This document shows, in pieces, positions 9,941-17,713 of a stretch of DNA of 17,713 bases; within the stretch, counting starts at the first letter, position 1, and every line of letters starts with the position of its first letter. Source of the stretch: Physocladia obscura (Eukaryota; Chytridiomycota; Chytridiomycetes; Chytridiales; Chytriomycetaceae); the NCBI GenBank assembly GCA_027596945.1, contig JADGJH010000340.1, positions 1 through 17,713 on the forward strand. The letters are read 5' to 3'. The position numbers were made by a program, and so were the translations under genes. Below the pieces are notes generated by a model. The model saw only the letters and a program-made list of their open reading frames with translations, did not search any database and was not told the DNA's origin.

Positions 9941-10381
9941 CATAATTGTTTTTTTCAAAAAAATCTGAATATCCAAATCATCTTCACTGAACACTGTTTA
10001 TTTGCCTCGATTTTCGATTCACTTGGCTTCTTATAAAGATTGAATGAGTCTTGCACAAGTTACTGTTTGATTTGCCCGATCATGTCCAATAAATGCGTGA
10101 GTTTTGTAATGTGGGGATATTCAGCCAGGGGCCTCCCAATGTTCATGGAAAAGTTGCTATAATTTTTAGCTCCAGAAAGATAATGGCAATCTGCAGGCAG
10201 TATAAAATTTTGTTCACTCTTTGCTGTTCTTCACAATAAAAGATTGGGAGAAATTTAATAGAAAAGTAATTGCAATTTATTTTTTCTTGTGACTACATGA
10301 AGTTCCATAGCATGGCTGCTGTGAATGGAATTACTTTTACTTGGATTGTTGTTTAATTTTAATAAATTTAAGACAGAGATA
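9941..10381. other. Region upstream of the four-pass membrane-protein gene
   Basis: AT-rich, without a supported frame. The part next to 9940 is presumably the promoter and 5' untranslated region of the minus-strand gene. No clear core promoter element can be assigned. Confidence 0.35.
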
Positions 10382-10735
10382 TTATCTACTGGAGCCTTTG
10401 CTCAGTTCAACAAAGCGACCAACCTTTTCAAAAAGACCCTCACTCTTATCTAACTTATATTTACAAGCATCCTCAACAGTCCAACAATTTTTTGCATTGC
10501 AAGAGACTAAATCTTTGCAGCAATCGCTTCCACTATATTACGTTCCGCAAATATAATAGAACCCTCTTCTCTTTGCGGCAGTTTTCTAAATGTCTTGGCA
10601 GTCAATGTTAGCTTGAAACGAAATTTTTTCGCATTTCTGAGTTGTCAATACTCTGAATGGACAATAAAGATTTTCGAAAAAAAAAAAGGAATTTAATGGG
10701 CGATCGTGATGGTAAGATCTCCCACCACCCAATCA
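10382..10735 (-). pseudogene. Cys-rich reading frame with two internal stop codons
   Basis: One minus-strand frame runs about 118 codons from just after a TGA to TAA at 10384-10382, broken only by a TAG (about 10591) and a TAA (about 10540). Between the stops it reads as a Cys-rich peptide: NLYCPFRVLTTQKCEKISF ... NIDCQDI, then KTAAKRRGFYYICGT, then SGSDCCKDLVSCNAKNCW and a helical tail (LFEKVGRFVELSKG). Cys spacing (CC, C, C, C) is like small secreted proteins. No start Met is present. Both stops follow plausible splice-acceptor trinucleotides (TTTAG, TATAG), so unseen introns are an alternative to nonsense decay. It overlaps the first exon of the CCDC146-like gene on the other strand. Family unknown. 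Confidence 0.3.
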
Positions 10736-13700
10736 GCCATACATTCCCAATGTCATTATTCACATCCTCTCGATGGCTACTTTTTCTTTAAAGACTTGGA
10801 AAATAAAAAGTGACACGACTGTCTCTCGTGAATGGAGGGAAAAAAAAAAAAATTTCACTGACGGCACATTTTTGAACACAAACAGATGCTGAAACCGAGA
10901 ATACTGGCGCCTATAAAAATCCGAACAGCAGTGGCAATGACGATGAAATAATTGACGACACGAATAATAATGCTGTTTACTCGCTTGCCGTCGAAAAGTT
11001 TGGTGAAGACGGTGCGGAAACTTCGAACGACACCAACAGCGACATTGACGAAGACGAAAGACAGGATAATTACAAAAACGATGACGAAAGTGGTAGTAGT
11101 GACGACGGAGATAAAAATCATGAAGATGATGGCGATGACGACAATGACGAACACAATGATGCTAACAACGATAATCATCCTGTTACTGGCAGCTCAGAAT
11201 CAACAACAAAACACGCTTCATTCCAAATATCCCATCGTATTTCTGTCTCATATAACGACGATAGCGACAGCGAAAGTAATAATAAGGATGTAAACACGGC
11301 CCAGCAGCAGAAAGAATCTGCCGATTCAGATTCAGATATTCCCGACAAAGGCACCCCAATAATGGCTGGCAAAAGGAAATCTCTTGTTTTGATTAGAGAT
11401 ACAGAAGACGATAATTTGACTGAGGAGGAGAAAATGTATTTTTCTGGGCTTTTCAGTATCCAATCATCGCCGATATTTAAAGCTCTGGATTCTTTAACTG
11501 AAAATAGTAATATTCAGGACTCTGTGTAACTTCTTTTTTTTTTTTTTTTTCATTTTGTTAAATAGTTGAACTTACTCATTTATCTCTATGTTTATTTTCT
11601 TGTTTGTTTTTTATTTTTCTTTTTGTGGTAGAGTCGTTGATCTCAAAGAAAAAGTTCGGTCTTTACATTCATATTTACTTGCTTTTGGTGACTACGACAA
11701 GACTTTGTCGAAAAAAACGCGGAATCTCGCCCAAGAAGTTTCGAATCAGCGGATGGAGATTGACCGGGGTGATAGTAAGCAGTTCCAAAATAATGCCGAA
11801 ATTGGAAATTTAAGGCGAGAACTTGTTAAGGTTTGTGTGTGTGTGTGTGTGCGGATTAGAATCCCCCCTTTTTTTTTTCAATAACAAATTTAAAAAACAG
11901 CTTGAAAATGAGGTTAATCTCTCTTTGCAAAGAGAAAAAAGACTCGCTGCGGATATCAGTGAATCACTCAGTCAAAAATCTGTCCTCAATACCGACATTG
12001 AAGAAATTCGAAAACACAAGGCTGATATGCTGGAGCCTCAGCTAATTGCATCAATCAAAGAGTTGAAGGTTTTGTAAGCGTTCTTTTTTTTTATTTTAAA
12101 TATTTTTATTTCATCTCAATTTTGTTTCTTTCAACCCTGCCCCGCAGCTCGATATTTCTCAAAGACGACATCAAGTTGAAAATCTCGAAAAGGATTTGGA
12201 AGAAAAAGAAATCACCTATGAAATCGTTTTGGGCGAAAAAGATCGTCTTGAAATTGAAAAAGAAAAACATGCTGCTGCACTTGCTCGAGCAACTGAAATG
12301 CCGCAAAAAATCATGTAAAATATTATTTATATACTGGAGTGCATTTCATATTGTAATCACGTTTCTATTAACCAAGCAATATGTATACAATATAAAAACT
12401 ATTCAGGAAGCAATCTGAGATCCTGCGAGATGCCATATCATCGCTTGTGATTGAAAATGTCAAACAAAATACTCTTGCACAACAGCTTGACAGAGAAATT
12501 GAACATTTGGCGCGGAATAAAATGGTTAACATGATTTAATTTTTTCTTTTATTAAAATATTTTCTGTTTTTACAAATTTCAAATTTTCAGGAATACGAAG
12601 AAATCAAGCTGAATCAAGCGACAGAATATGAAGAGCGACGAGCTGAAATTATCGAAATGGAACGAAATTGTGACGAAATATTTAAAGACCACGAAATTGC
12701 AAAAGAACAGTTGTCAATACAACGCGCAGATCGTGTACGGCTAGAAATTTCGATACGAAACGCAGTAACAACCGTAAGAAGAAGAAGAAGAAAAAAAAGA
12801 AAAGAAAGAAAAAAAGAGGACATTTCCTGTTTAATATTATTTCCTCAGAACCACAAAGATCACGACATATTGCTTCGCGCAGTTCGCGAAAAAGAGATCC
12901 AATTAAAGTTGCACCGCCGACTCGAAACGACTGTCAATAATGTGAAAATGTCTGGCCCAATGATCCGCAAGCAACTCGACGATTTCGGGCGCGAATTAGA
13001 AATGCTGCAGCGAGAAGATCGGTTCCAAAAAAAAAGGATGGTTGAAATGAAGAAATTGATTGACGTTGGGCTGTATAAATACTTGAAGTTGAGTGGATCC
13101 GAGAAGGAGGAAAACGATAAAATGGCAGCTCAGCTGGAGTTGAATCGGAGGATGGAAAAGGAGCTTGAGGTTGTTGCGGAACGAAGAGCTGCTTTGGCGC
13201 GGCAAATTGAGGCTTTAACTGGAGAACGAGATATTAAAGCAAGTTTTATTTATTTAAAAAAGTTTGACTTAATTTTTAGTTTGTTTTTTATATATACTTT
13301 TATTGGGAGAAATTATAATTATTTTTCTATAGAGTCGAGATCTCGTTCGAATTCAGAATAAGTATAGGCTTATAAAAGACGACCTTCAAACCAAAGATTT
13401 GGCCATTTCCGAAGCCGCAAACAAGTGCGAAGAGCCTGTAGCCCGCTTGAAAGAGTTTAGTGCTTTGTATGATATTGTCAAGAATGAGAGAAACAAATAT
13501 GTTAAGTTTCTTGCAAATTATTATTATTATCCCTTTTTAATCTCTCTTTCTCTATCTCTGGTTGTCTCTCTGTTTTTTATTACTATTTTTTTGTTCATAT
13601 ATATATATTTTTTTTTTCTGTATTCAGGTGAATCAAATACAAGCCACTGCACAACGAGCTGCCGAAATGAAAGAAAAAATTAAAATACTCTCAAATGAAG

Positions 13701-13747
13701 TTGAAATTTTGAGGCATGAAATCACAAATAAAGATCATGAACTGACA
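10696..13747 (+). CDS. CCDC146: CCDC146/MBO2-like ciliary coiled-coil protein, 3' part missing
   Basis: Ten exons: 10696-10711, 10886-11525, 11632-11830, 11901-12068, 12148-12314, 12407-12524, 12591-12773, 12849-13238, 13333-13500 and 13628-13747; phases agree throughout (723 codons). A 16-base first exon (MGDRD) joins an acidic Asp/Ser/Asn-rich region (to about residue 160), then almost continuous coiled coil. The family is recognised from SSPIFKALDSLTE followed by DLKEKVRSLHSYL near 205-235, and above all from RLKEFSALYDIVKNERNKY (about 665-683) with VNQIQ ... NEVEILRHE after it, which matches the RLREFAKLYDTIRNERNKF-type signature of CCDC146. CCDC146 (MBO2 in Chlamydomonas) is a centriole/axoneme protein needed for flagellar beating. 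Roughly the last third of the family's length is absent: after the donor at 13748 no matching exon or in-frame stop is found before the next gene. An alternative start is Met165. Confidence 0.82.
10712..10885 (+). other. First intron of the CCDC146-like gene, with a CCAAT motif
   Basis: 174-base intron with GTAAGA donor and AACAG acceptor, phase 1 (G|AT). It carries CCAATCA at about 10729, possibly regulatory. The upstream exon is only 16 bases, and the long acidic frame in exon 2 has no Met before residue 165, so this intron is the simplest way to give that frame a start. Confidence 0.6.
11831..11900 (+). other. CCDC146 intron containing a (GT)n microsatellite
   Basis: 70-base intron; the donor GTTTGTG runs into about nine GT dinucleotides, followed by C- and T-runs and an AAACAG acceptor. 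The donor is weak, but the flanking frames join in phase 0 inside coiled coil (ELVK|LENE). Confidence 0.7.
13239..13332 (+). other. GC-AG intron in the CCDC146-like gene
   Basis: No GT donor keeps the frame here, but AAA|GCAAGT is the standard form of a GC donor. Splicing to CTATAG|AGT at 13333 joins ERDIK to SRDLVRIQNKY in phase 0, which fits the family's alignment at this point. Confidence 0.7.
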
Positions 13748-13757
13748 GTATGTAAAC

Positions 13758-13800
13758 TTTTTTTTTTTTTTTTTTTTTTGGAAAAAAAAAAAAAAAAAAA
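13758..13800. repeat. T22-GG-A19 inverted homopolymer tract
   Basis: Twenty-two T, two G, then nineteen A in direct succession. This is a near-perfect hairpin lying ten bases after the last recognisable CCDC146 splice donor. Such a tract could be a real intronic low-complexity sequence, a rearrangement breakpoint or an assembly/sequencing artefact. Confidence 0.9.
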
Positions 13801-14090
13801 GAAAAAGATTTATCAAAAGCTCCGACTTAATGATGATAAAAGACATAATACAATGGCCATGCCCCAAATGCATAGTTACTATTGAAAACAAGACTCCGTT
13901 TTGAATGAGATTTTCTTCAAAAAATTGGAACACAAGATTTTCCTGGTTCCCAAAATCTGTGCAACATTTTTTAGACTTACAACCAATTGTATCAAACTGC
14001 GGATGATAATTCGTCAAATATTTGAAAAAGATAATGATATGCTTCGGTGGAACAAAGCCTTCTTATTTGTGATTGACTTCCTTTGAAAAG
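13801..14090. other. Region after the CCDC146 break, no supported exon
   Basis: A plus-strand frame at 13901-14086 (HKIFLVPKICATFFRLT within it) and a minus-strand frame at 13691-14017 are both open but match nothing recognised in the CCDC146 family. Neither has clear splice sites. Confidence 0.3.
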
Positions 14091-14331
14091 AAATCTACAA
14101 TTTTCCTTTTTTTCTAAAAATCGTTGCTGGAAAAAATCGACGACAGAAAAAATCGGTGAGCAAAGGCAGCCCCAACCCAGGCGCACCCGCCAATACTCCC
14201 GCCTCTCCCTCAGTGCTCGCTAGTTGATCGGGAACATGTTAAGTTTGGCCGCTGGGGCTGTTTGGCGCTTCAAATATTTCGGCTGGACGAAGCGCTTAAC
14301 TCTCAACCCCCAAAAAAATCTACAATTTTCC
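14091..14331. repeat. 225-base segment bounded by a 16-base direct repeat, with internal inverted repeats
   Basis: AAATCTACAATTTTCC occurs at 14091-14106 and 14316-14331, identical, and the match extends to 19 of 20 bases on the left. The middle of the segment is GC-rich, unlike its flanks. It contains two inverted pairs: CAGCCCCA near 14165 with TGGGGCTG near 14253, and GCGCTTC (14265-14271) with GAAGCGC (14289-14295). It could be promoter DNA of the gene at 14548, a short insertion with duplicated ends, or a structured transcript. No tRNA or known ncRNA fold was recognised. Confidence 0.55.
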
Positions 14332-14547
14332 GTCGCTGTATAAATTTCTGCGATTTATTGTATATGAGGGTACCGGTAGAGTGCTGGTTTGTGCCTTGAT
14401 GGATTGGTTTGTTGCGCTGGGATTGGCAAGTGGAAGCACAAGGAAGTGATTTCGGGAAGAGTGTCTTTTCTTCGTGATTGTTCTCATCCTTAAACTTGGT
14501 TCCCAACTGACGCTGGTTTGTTTACTCAATACAGTATTGCTTCCGAA

Positions 14548-16307
14548 ATGCAAAATATCAACAATAGTGACGCTGCGTCGCATTTGAATCTTTGGTTTGC
14601 TCAGGGTTCCCACCACGCCCAGTCACATCCGCAAGGCGTGGATTCACAGCAGCTTCCAGCCCCGCAACAGCATCAGCAAGTCGGCGTGATGGGCCCAGCT
14701 CCTGGAAATGGCTCTCCGTATGGCGGTGAGCATCCCTTTTTGGGTTTCAAATCCACCCGACCCACCCCTGTTTCAAAGTAATTATTCATTATGGATACAA
14801 CAAATTGAAGGCCATAGCCAAATGCAGCATCCCTCTCAGACACATCAACAACCGCAGCAGCACCACCATCAACACCAGCAGTTGCAACAGCCACTATCTC
14901 AGCCACAGCCCCCTATCCATCCACAACAGCAACACTACAACTCCCAACCTCCGCACTACCAGCATCAACAGCAACATATCCAAGAACCGTTGCACCACCA
15001 GTCTGTTTTGCCTCCACCACCCCAACAGCATCAACCACACCAGCATTCTCAACAGCAGCAAGAATATTACTCAAATCCTATTTCCCAGTTTCCTGTTGAC
15101 TCTCATCATCAATACTACTCGCACCCGCCGCCGCAACATCAGCCACATTATGGGGATATTCAACAATATCAACAGATGAATCCAGGCTCGTTACAGTATG
15201 CACCAGCAGAGGCTTTATATGCGGCTGCTAATCAAGATGCTAATTTGGGTATCGTCGGGAGTGACAACACCGAAATTACTCAAGCTCCTGCTTCAAGCAA
15301 GGTAAAGAAATCTGCAGCGAAAAAAAAGGTTGCAAAGAGAATTGATCCGTATGGAAATGGCGCCGCGGATGGTGAACCTGTCGCAGTGAACAATGACGGG
15401 GTAATCTTTTTTCTCTTAATATTTTAAACGACTAAAATTCTTACTTTGTAGAGTATCCCATTGTCACGTGCAGCTTTCAAAACTGTGTGTAAGTATTGTT
15501 GTATGAAACGCGACGAAAATCCAAACTACCAGGTTCAGCCAGTTTTTGAAGTTTTGCCAAGCATCTTCTCACTAATTCACAAACAAATAGATGGGAGTAT
15601 TTCACAAAGGAAAGTGCACAAATGCTTTGGATCCTGAGCATGGAAGTCGATGGCTCAGTTTGCGTTGCAAATCATGTAGCAAAGATGTTTGCACAAGTAG
15701 TGAGATTTACAAACGGCACCAATGCCCTCCTGGTTATCCTTCTCCCATGGTAAATATATCGTAAATTAAATCAGTGCTTTACTAACCTGCGAAAAATATC
15801 ATTCAACAGCCTGGAAAGTCATACCGCACACATCGCCGCAAAAAGGAAGACGATGGCGATGCGGATGAAATCGATCAATACTGGACGGATCCTAATTCCG
15901 TTAATGCAAATTTGGTTGGCGGCAGCGCTAATGGCGGCCCATCTGGAGTGGCTAATGTTGTCGACCCTTACGGTGGTCATATGAATCAGGCCCAAAATGG
16001 TCAACCTGGTGTTGTTGGACCTGAGTACGGTGGGCATCCTGTAGGTAATGAGTATGGAGGAGGCCATCATGTCTCGAATGAGTATGGTGGGCATGTGGCT
16101 GTTGGAAATGAGTATGGCGCACCAGGGGGCGGTCAGTACATGGGCAATCCAGTTGTTACTGAATACGTTGGCAATGGTTCTGCAAATGTGTATGGAGGAG
16201 GCCCGGTGAACGCTGACCCTTCTTATGGAGAAGGCTCATATGGAGATAATTCTGCGTATCAAACTTCCTTGGATGTTCTTTCTCAACTCGCTGGAACGCA
16301 GCACTGA
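14548..16307 (+). CDS. Gln/His-rich nuclear-type protein with an unrecognised Cys/His zinc-binding-like domain
   Basis: Five exons: 14548-14725, 14811-15400, 15452-15532, 15591-15749 and 15810-16307, giving 501 residues; introns of 85, 51, 58 and 60 bases, all phases consistent. Residues about 60-200 are a Q/H/P/Y-rich, prion-like low-complexity region. A basic stretch KVKKSAAKKKVAKR (223-236) looks like a nuclear localisation signal. Residues 269-328 carry a conserved-looking Cys/His set: C269-x2-C272, C292, C309-x2-C312, C317, H326-x-C328. This suggests one or two bound zinc ions and a DNA-, RNA- or protein-binding role. The segment is split across exons 3 and 4. The C-terminus is Gly/Tyr-rich with short repeats. 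The architecture suggests a transcription or RNP factor; the Cys/His family is not recognised. The start is the first ATG in frame. Confidence 0.78.
15961..16250 (+). repeat. Degenerate EYGG-type peptide repeats in the Q/H-rich protein
   Basis: Residues 388-480 contain repeated units built on (D/N/P/T)-(P/E)-Y-G-G followed by 4-8 residues: DPYGGH, PEYGGHPVG, NEYGGGHHVS, NEYGGHVAVG, NEYGAP, TEYVGN, then VYGGG, SYGEG and SYGDN. The central units have a 10-residue period. Related DPYG/SPYGG motifs occur earlier in the protein (about 57 and 238). Such Tyr/Gly repeats are typical of condensate-forming domains. Confidence 0.75.
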
Positions 16308-16400
16308 ATATTCAAGTCTTCTTTTACATGTTGCTTTTTTTTCTTTTTTTTCTTTCTTTCTTTCTCCTCCTTATTTTCAAAGCTCTTGATATCGGCTTGA
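16308..16400 (+). other. 3' region of the Q/H-rich gene with CTTT tract
   Basis: T-rich with a short (CTTT)n microsatellite near 16345-16370. Probably 3' untranslated region; it also resembles a polypyrimidine tract. Confidence 0.4.
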
Positions 16401-16595
16401 CTGCACATTTCTTCATGTTTCCTGGGTTACATTTTCTTATTTGTGTTCGTTCTCAAATTCTTCTTTAAAGGCTTCGAAACTGAAGATTCTATCAAAGCTG
16501 ACAATGTGGGCCAAGCAAACACAAATTATTTGGCGCAAAAAGAAGTAGCGTTGGAAATGGGTGAAGTTCATGGCTCTGGTTGGAGAGGAGTTTGA
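16401..16595 (+). other. Orphan reading frame or terminal exon
   Basis: An open plus-strand frame without Met ends at TGA 16593-16595. Its second half is protein-like and hydrophilic (FETEDSIKADNVGQANTNYL, then AQKEVALEMGEVHGSGWRGV) and starts just after a pyrimidine-rich stretch ending TTTAAAG (exon base 16471), as a spliced terminal exon would. No good donor was found before the stop of the preceding gene. It could be an alternative 3' exon of that gene, an exon of an unseen gene, or chance. Confidence 0.3.
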
Positions 16596-17280
16596 ATTTT
16601 GCGCGGTTTATTTTTTCTTCAAATTTTTTTTTTGTTTCAATTTTTTTTTTTTTTTTTTAATTTAACCTTTTTGCTTTTCAGTTCCTGCGTATGATTTTTT
16701 TGTTTTGTTTCTGTGCTTGCTTCAGCTCAGTATTTTTCCGGAAACTCATTAAAATTGCAGACCCTTGATTGTTTGTCTATAAATTTGATTGTAAAGACAT
16801 GTCATATAGTCTACCAAATTCCTTCTGCAGAATCAAAGAAAAAGAATCTAAACGCGAATCATCAGTTATGAAATAGAAACATTATCATTAGTTTGGACGG
16901 TATGTACTGGAGTCATATCACACAACAATAAATGCTTAATCTTTGACACCTTGAATGAATTAATCTCCCACTTCTCATACATACTTTTCATTTTGCAGTG
17001 AGACTCAGATAATTTTTTTCCTGTTCAAAAAAAGCTGCAAATTTGATTATTTGTTTTGATTGCAAAATTTTTTTTGTCGTTTTGCTACAGCATTTTGCTT
17101 GTTGTCATTTTTTTTAATAACTGTTTTAAATTTCTTTCTTCCTTTTCTTTTTTGCTAACAGATCGCATAGCATGCATATTTATATATCGTAGATCCTTTT
17201 TTTGTTGTTTTTGTTCTTTTTTTTCTTTTCCGTTTGTTTGGTGGCTTGTCAAATCAATTTGTCTTCATTTTTGTTTCTAT
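16596..17280. other. T-rich stretch without supported genes
   Basis: Long poly-T runs create hydrophobic plus-strand frames (Phe/Leu/Ser-rich) that are not believable proteins. No RNA gene recognised. Confidence 0.5.
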
Positions 17281-17300
17281 TTGTTGGGATTGGGAAACAG

Positions 17301-17417
17301 CATGGGGAGTTTTCTGCTTCAACAGGCTTCACGAGCATTGTGCTCAAAGTTTTGCGTGCAATTCCTGTTTTGGCTGTGTCAGGAAACGCACACAAGGATT
17401 CATCAATCAAAAATTGA
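17301..17417 (+). other. Possible isolated exon
   Basis: After a GGAAACAG acceptor-like site, a less T-rich segment reads HGEFSASTGFTSIVLKVLRA and IPVLAVSGNAHKDSSIKN to a TGA at 17415-17417. Composition contrasts with the T-rich flanks. No partner exon was found and the minus strand is open too, so support is weak. Confidence 0.2.
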
Positions 17418-17713
17418 GTGCCCCCTTTTTCGGCTTTTTTTCCTCCAATTTTTGAATTTTTCGCTCTCTTTTGCAAAATATATAGAAAAAAATATTGAGC
17501 GCAAACTAAGAATGCATACGAAAAAAGGTAATCGACTACCCGTTCAATCTGCTCGAATGCATTATTTTGCAGGTTTTTTTTTTTTTTTTAAGATTAGGCT
17601 TGACCCCCCACCCAGATGTTTTAAAAAAAAATAAAAATTTAAAAATAAACAAATAAAAAAAAATTAGAGAAGACAAAAAAAAAAAACAATTGGTATTATT
17701 ATTTTTCCAATAT
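17418..17713. other. AT-rich right end, nothing supported
   Basis: A- and T-runs and no believable frame on either strand. Confidence 0.5.

Noticed and set aside
10382..10735. Alternative genetic code with TAG and TAA as Gln
   Set aside because: The CCDC146-like, SAM, four-pass and Q/H-rich genes use CAA/CAG for Gln and contain no in-frame TAA or TAG over more than 1,800 codons, so a standard code is more likely.
10855..11178. Minus-strand hydrophobic frame rich in Val and Ile
   Set aside because: It is the antisense of the GAC/GAT/AAC-rich acidic exon 2 of the CCDC146-like gene; the composition follows from that.
12774..12848. GAA-repeat-encoded Arg/Lys stretch as coding sequence
   Set aside because: It begins with GTAAGA and ends at CTCAG and joins two coiled-coil exons in phase 0, so it is an intron.
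14150..14300. tRNA or other known structured RNA in the GC-rich segment
   Set aside because: Inverted repeats are present but there is no cloverleaf, anticodon arm or T-loop consensus.
14805..15179. Plus-strand Asn/Thr/Ser/Ile-rich frame
   Set aside because: It is the +1 reading of the Q/H-rich exon 2 of the gene at 14548-16307.
17056..17634. 192-codon plus-strand frame
   Set aside because: Phe/Ser/Leu-rich because of poly-T runs; it has no domain or codon pattern of a real gene.

Overview
This is eukaryotic nuclear DNA, most likely from a zoosporic (chytrid-type) fungus. The genes are split by many short introns of about 50 to 175 bases with GT..AG ends (one GC..AG). One gene encodes a coiled-coil protein of motile cilia (CCDC146/MBO2 family), which only flagellated organisms keep. 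Another has a modular Cys-rich ectodomain, one membrane span and a cytoplasmic SAM domain. The coding islands are GC-richer than the very AT-rich DNA around them. No tRNA, rRNA, CRISPR array or bacterial-type operon was seen.

Layout. 1-4500 is AT-rich: a possible exon end at the left edge, an array of small palindromes (561-652), minus-strand reading frame broken by stops and frameshifts (about 1215-3190), and a helix-turn-helix-like remnant (3701-3850). 4518-5988 (minus) is the SAM-domain membrane protein. 5923-6340 (minus) is a Ser-rich frame whose relation to that gene is unclear. 6340-8410 is AT-rich with scattered coding traces, one resembling the core of a PIF/Harbinger transposase. 8411-8772 (minus) is a partial membrane-protein gene. 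9146-9940 (minus) is a complete three-exon gene for a four-pass membrane protein. 10382-10735 (minus) is a Cys-rich frame with two internal stops. 10696-13747 (plus) is the CCDC146-like gene, ten exons, ending abruptly next to a T22-GG-A19 tract. 14091-14331 is a 225-base segment bounded by a 16-base direct repeat. 14548-16307 (plus) is a five-exon gene for a Gln/His-rich protein with a Cys/His cluster. The right end is T-rich with two orphan frames.

How the genes relate. They are independent eukaryotic genes, not a pathway cluster. CCDC146 would act at the centriole/axoneme, the SAM protein at the cell surface, the four-pass protein in a membrane, and the Q/H-rich protein probably in the nucleus. 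The points most worth a second look are the missing C-terminal third of the CCDC146-like gene at the T/A hairpin, the SAM receptor-like architecture, and the unrecognised Cys/His domain. All exon models were read by eye from frame, splice sites and phase; no alignment or transcript data were used.
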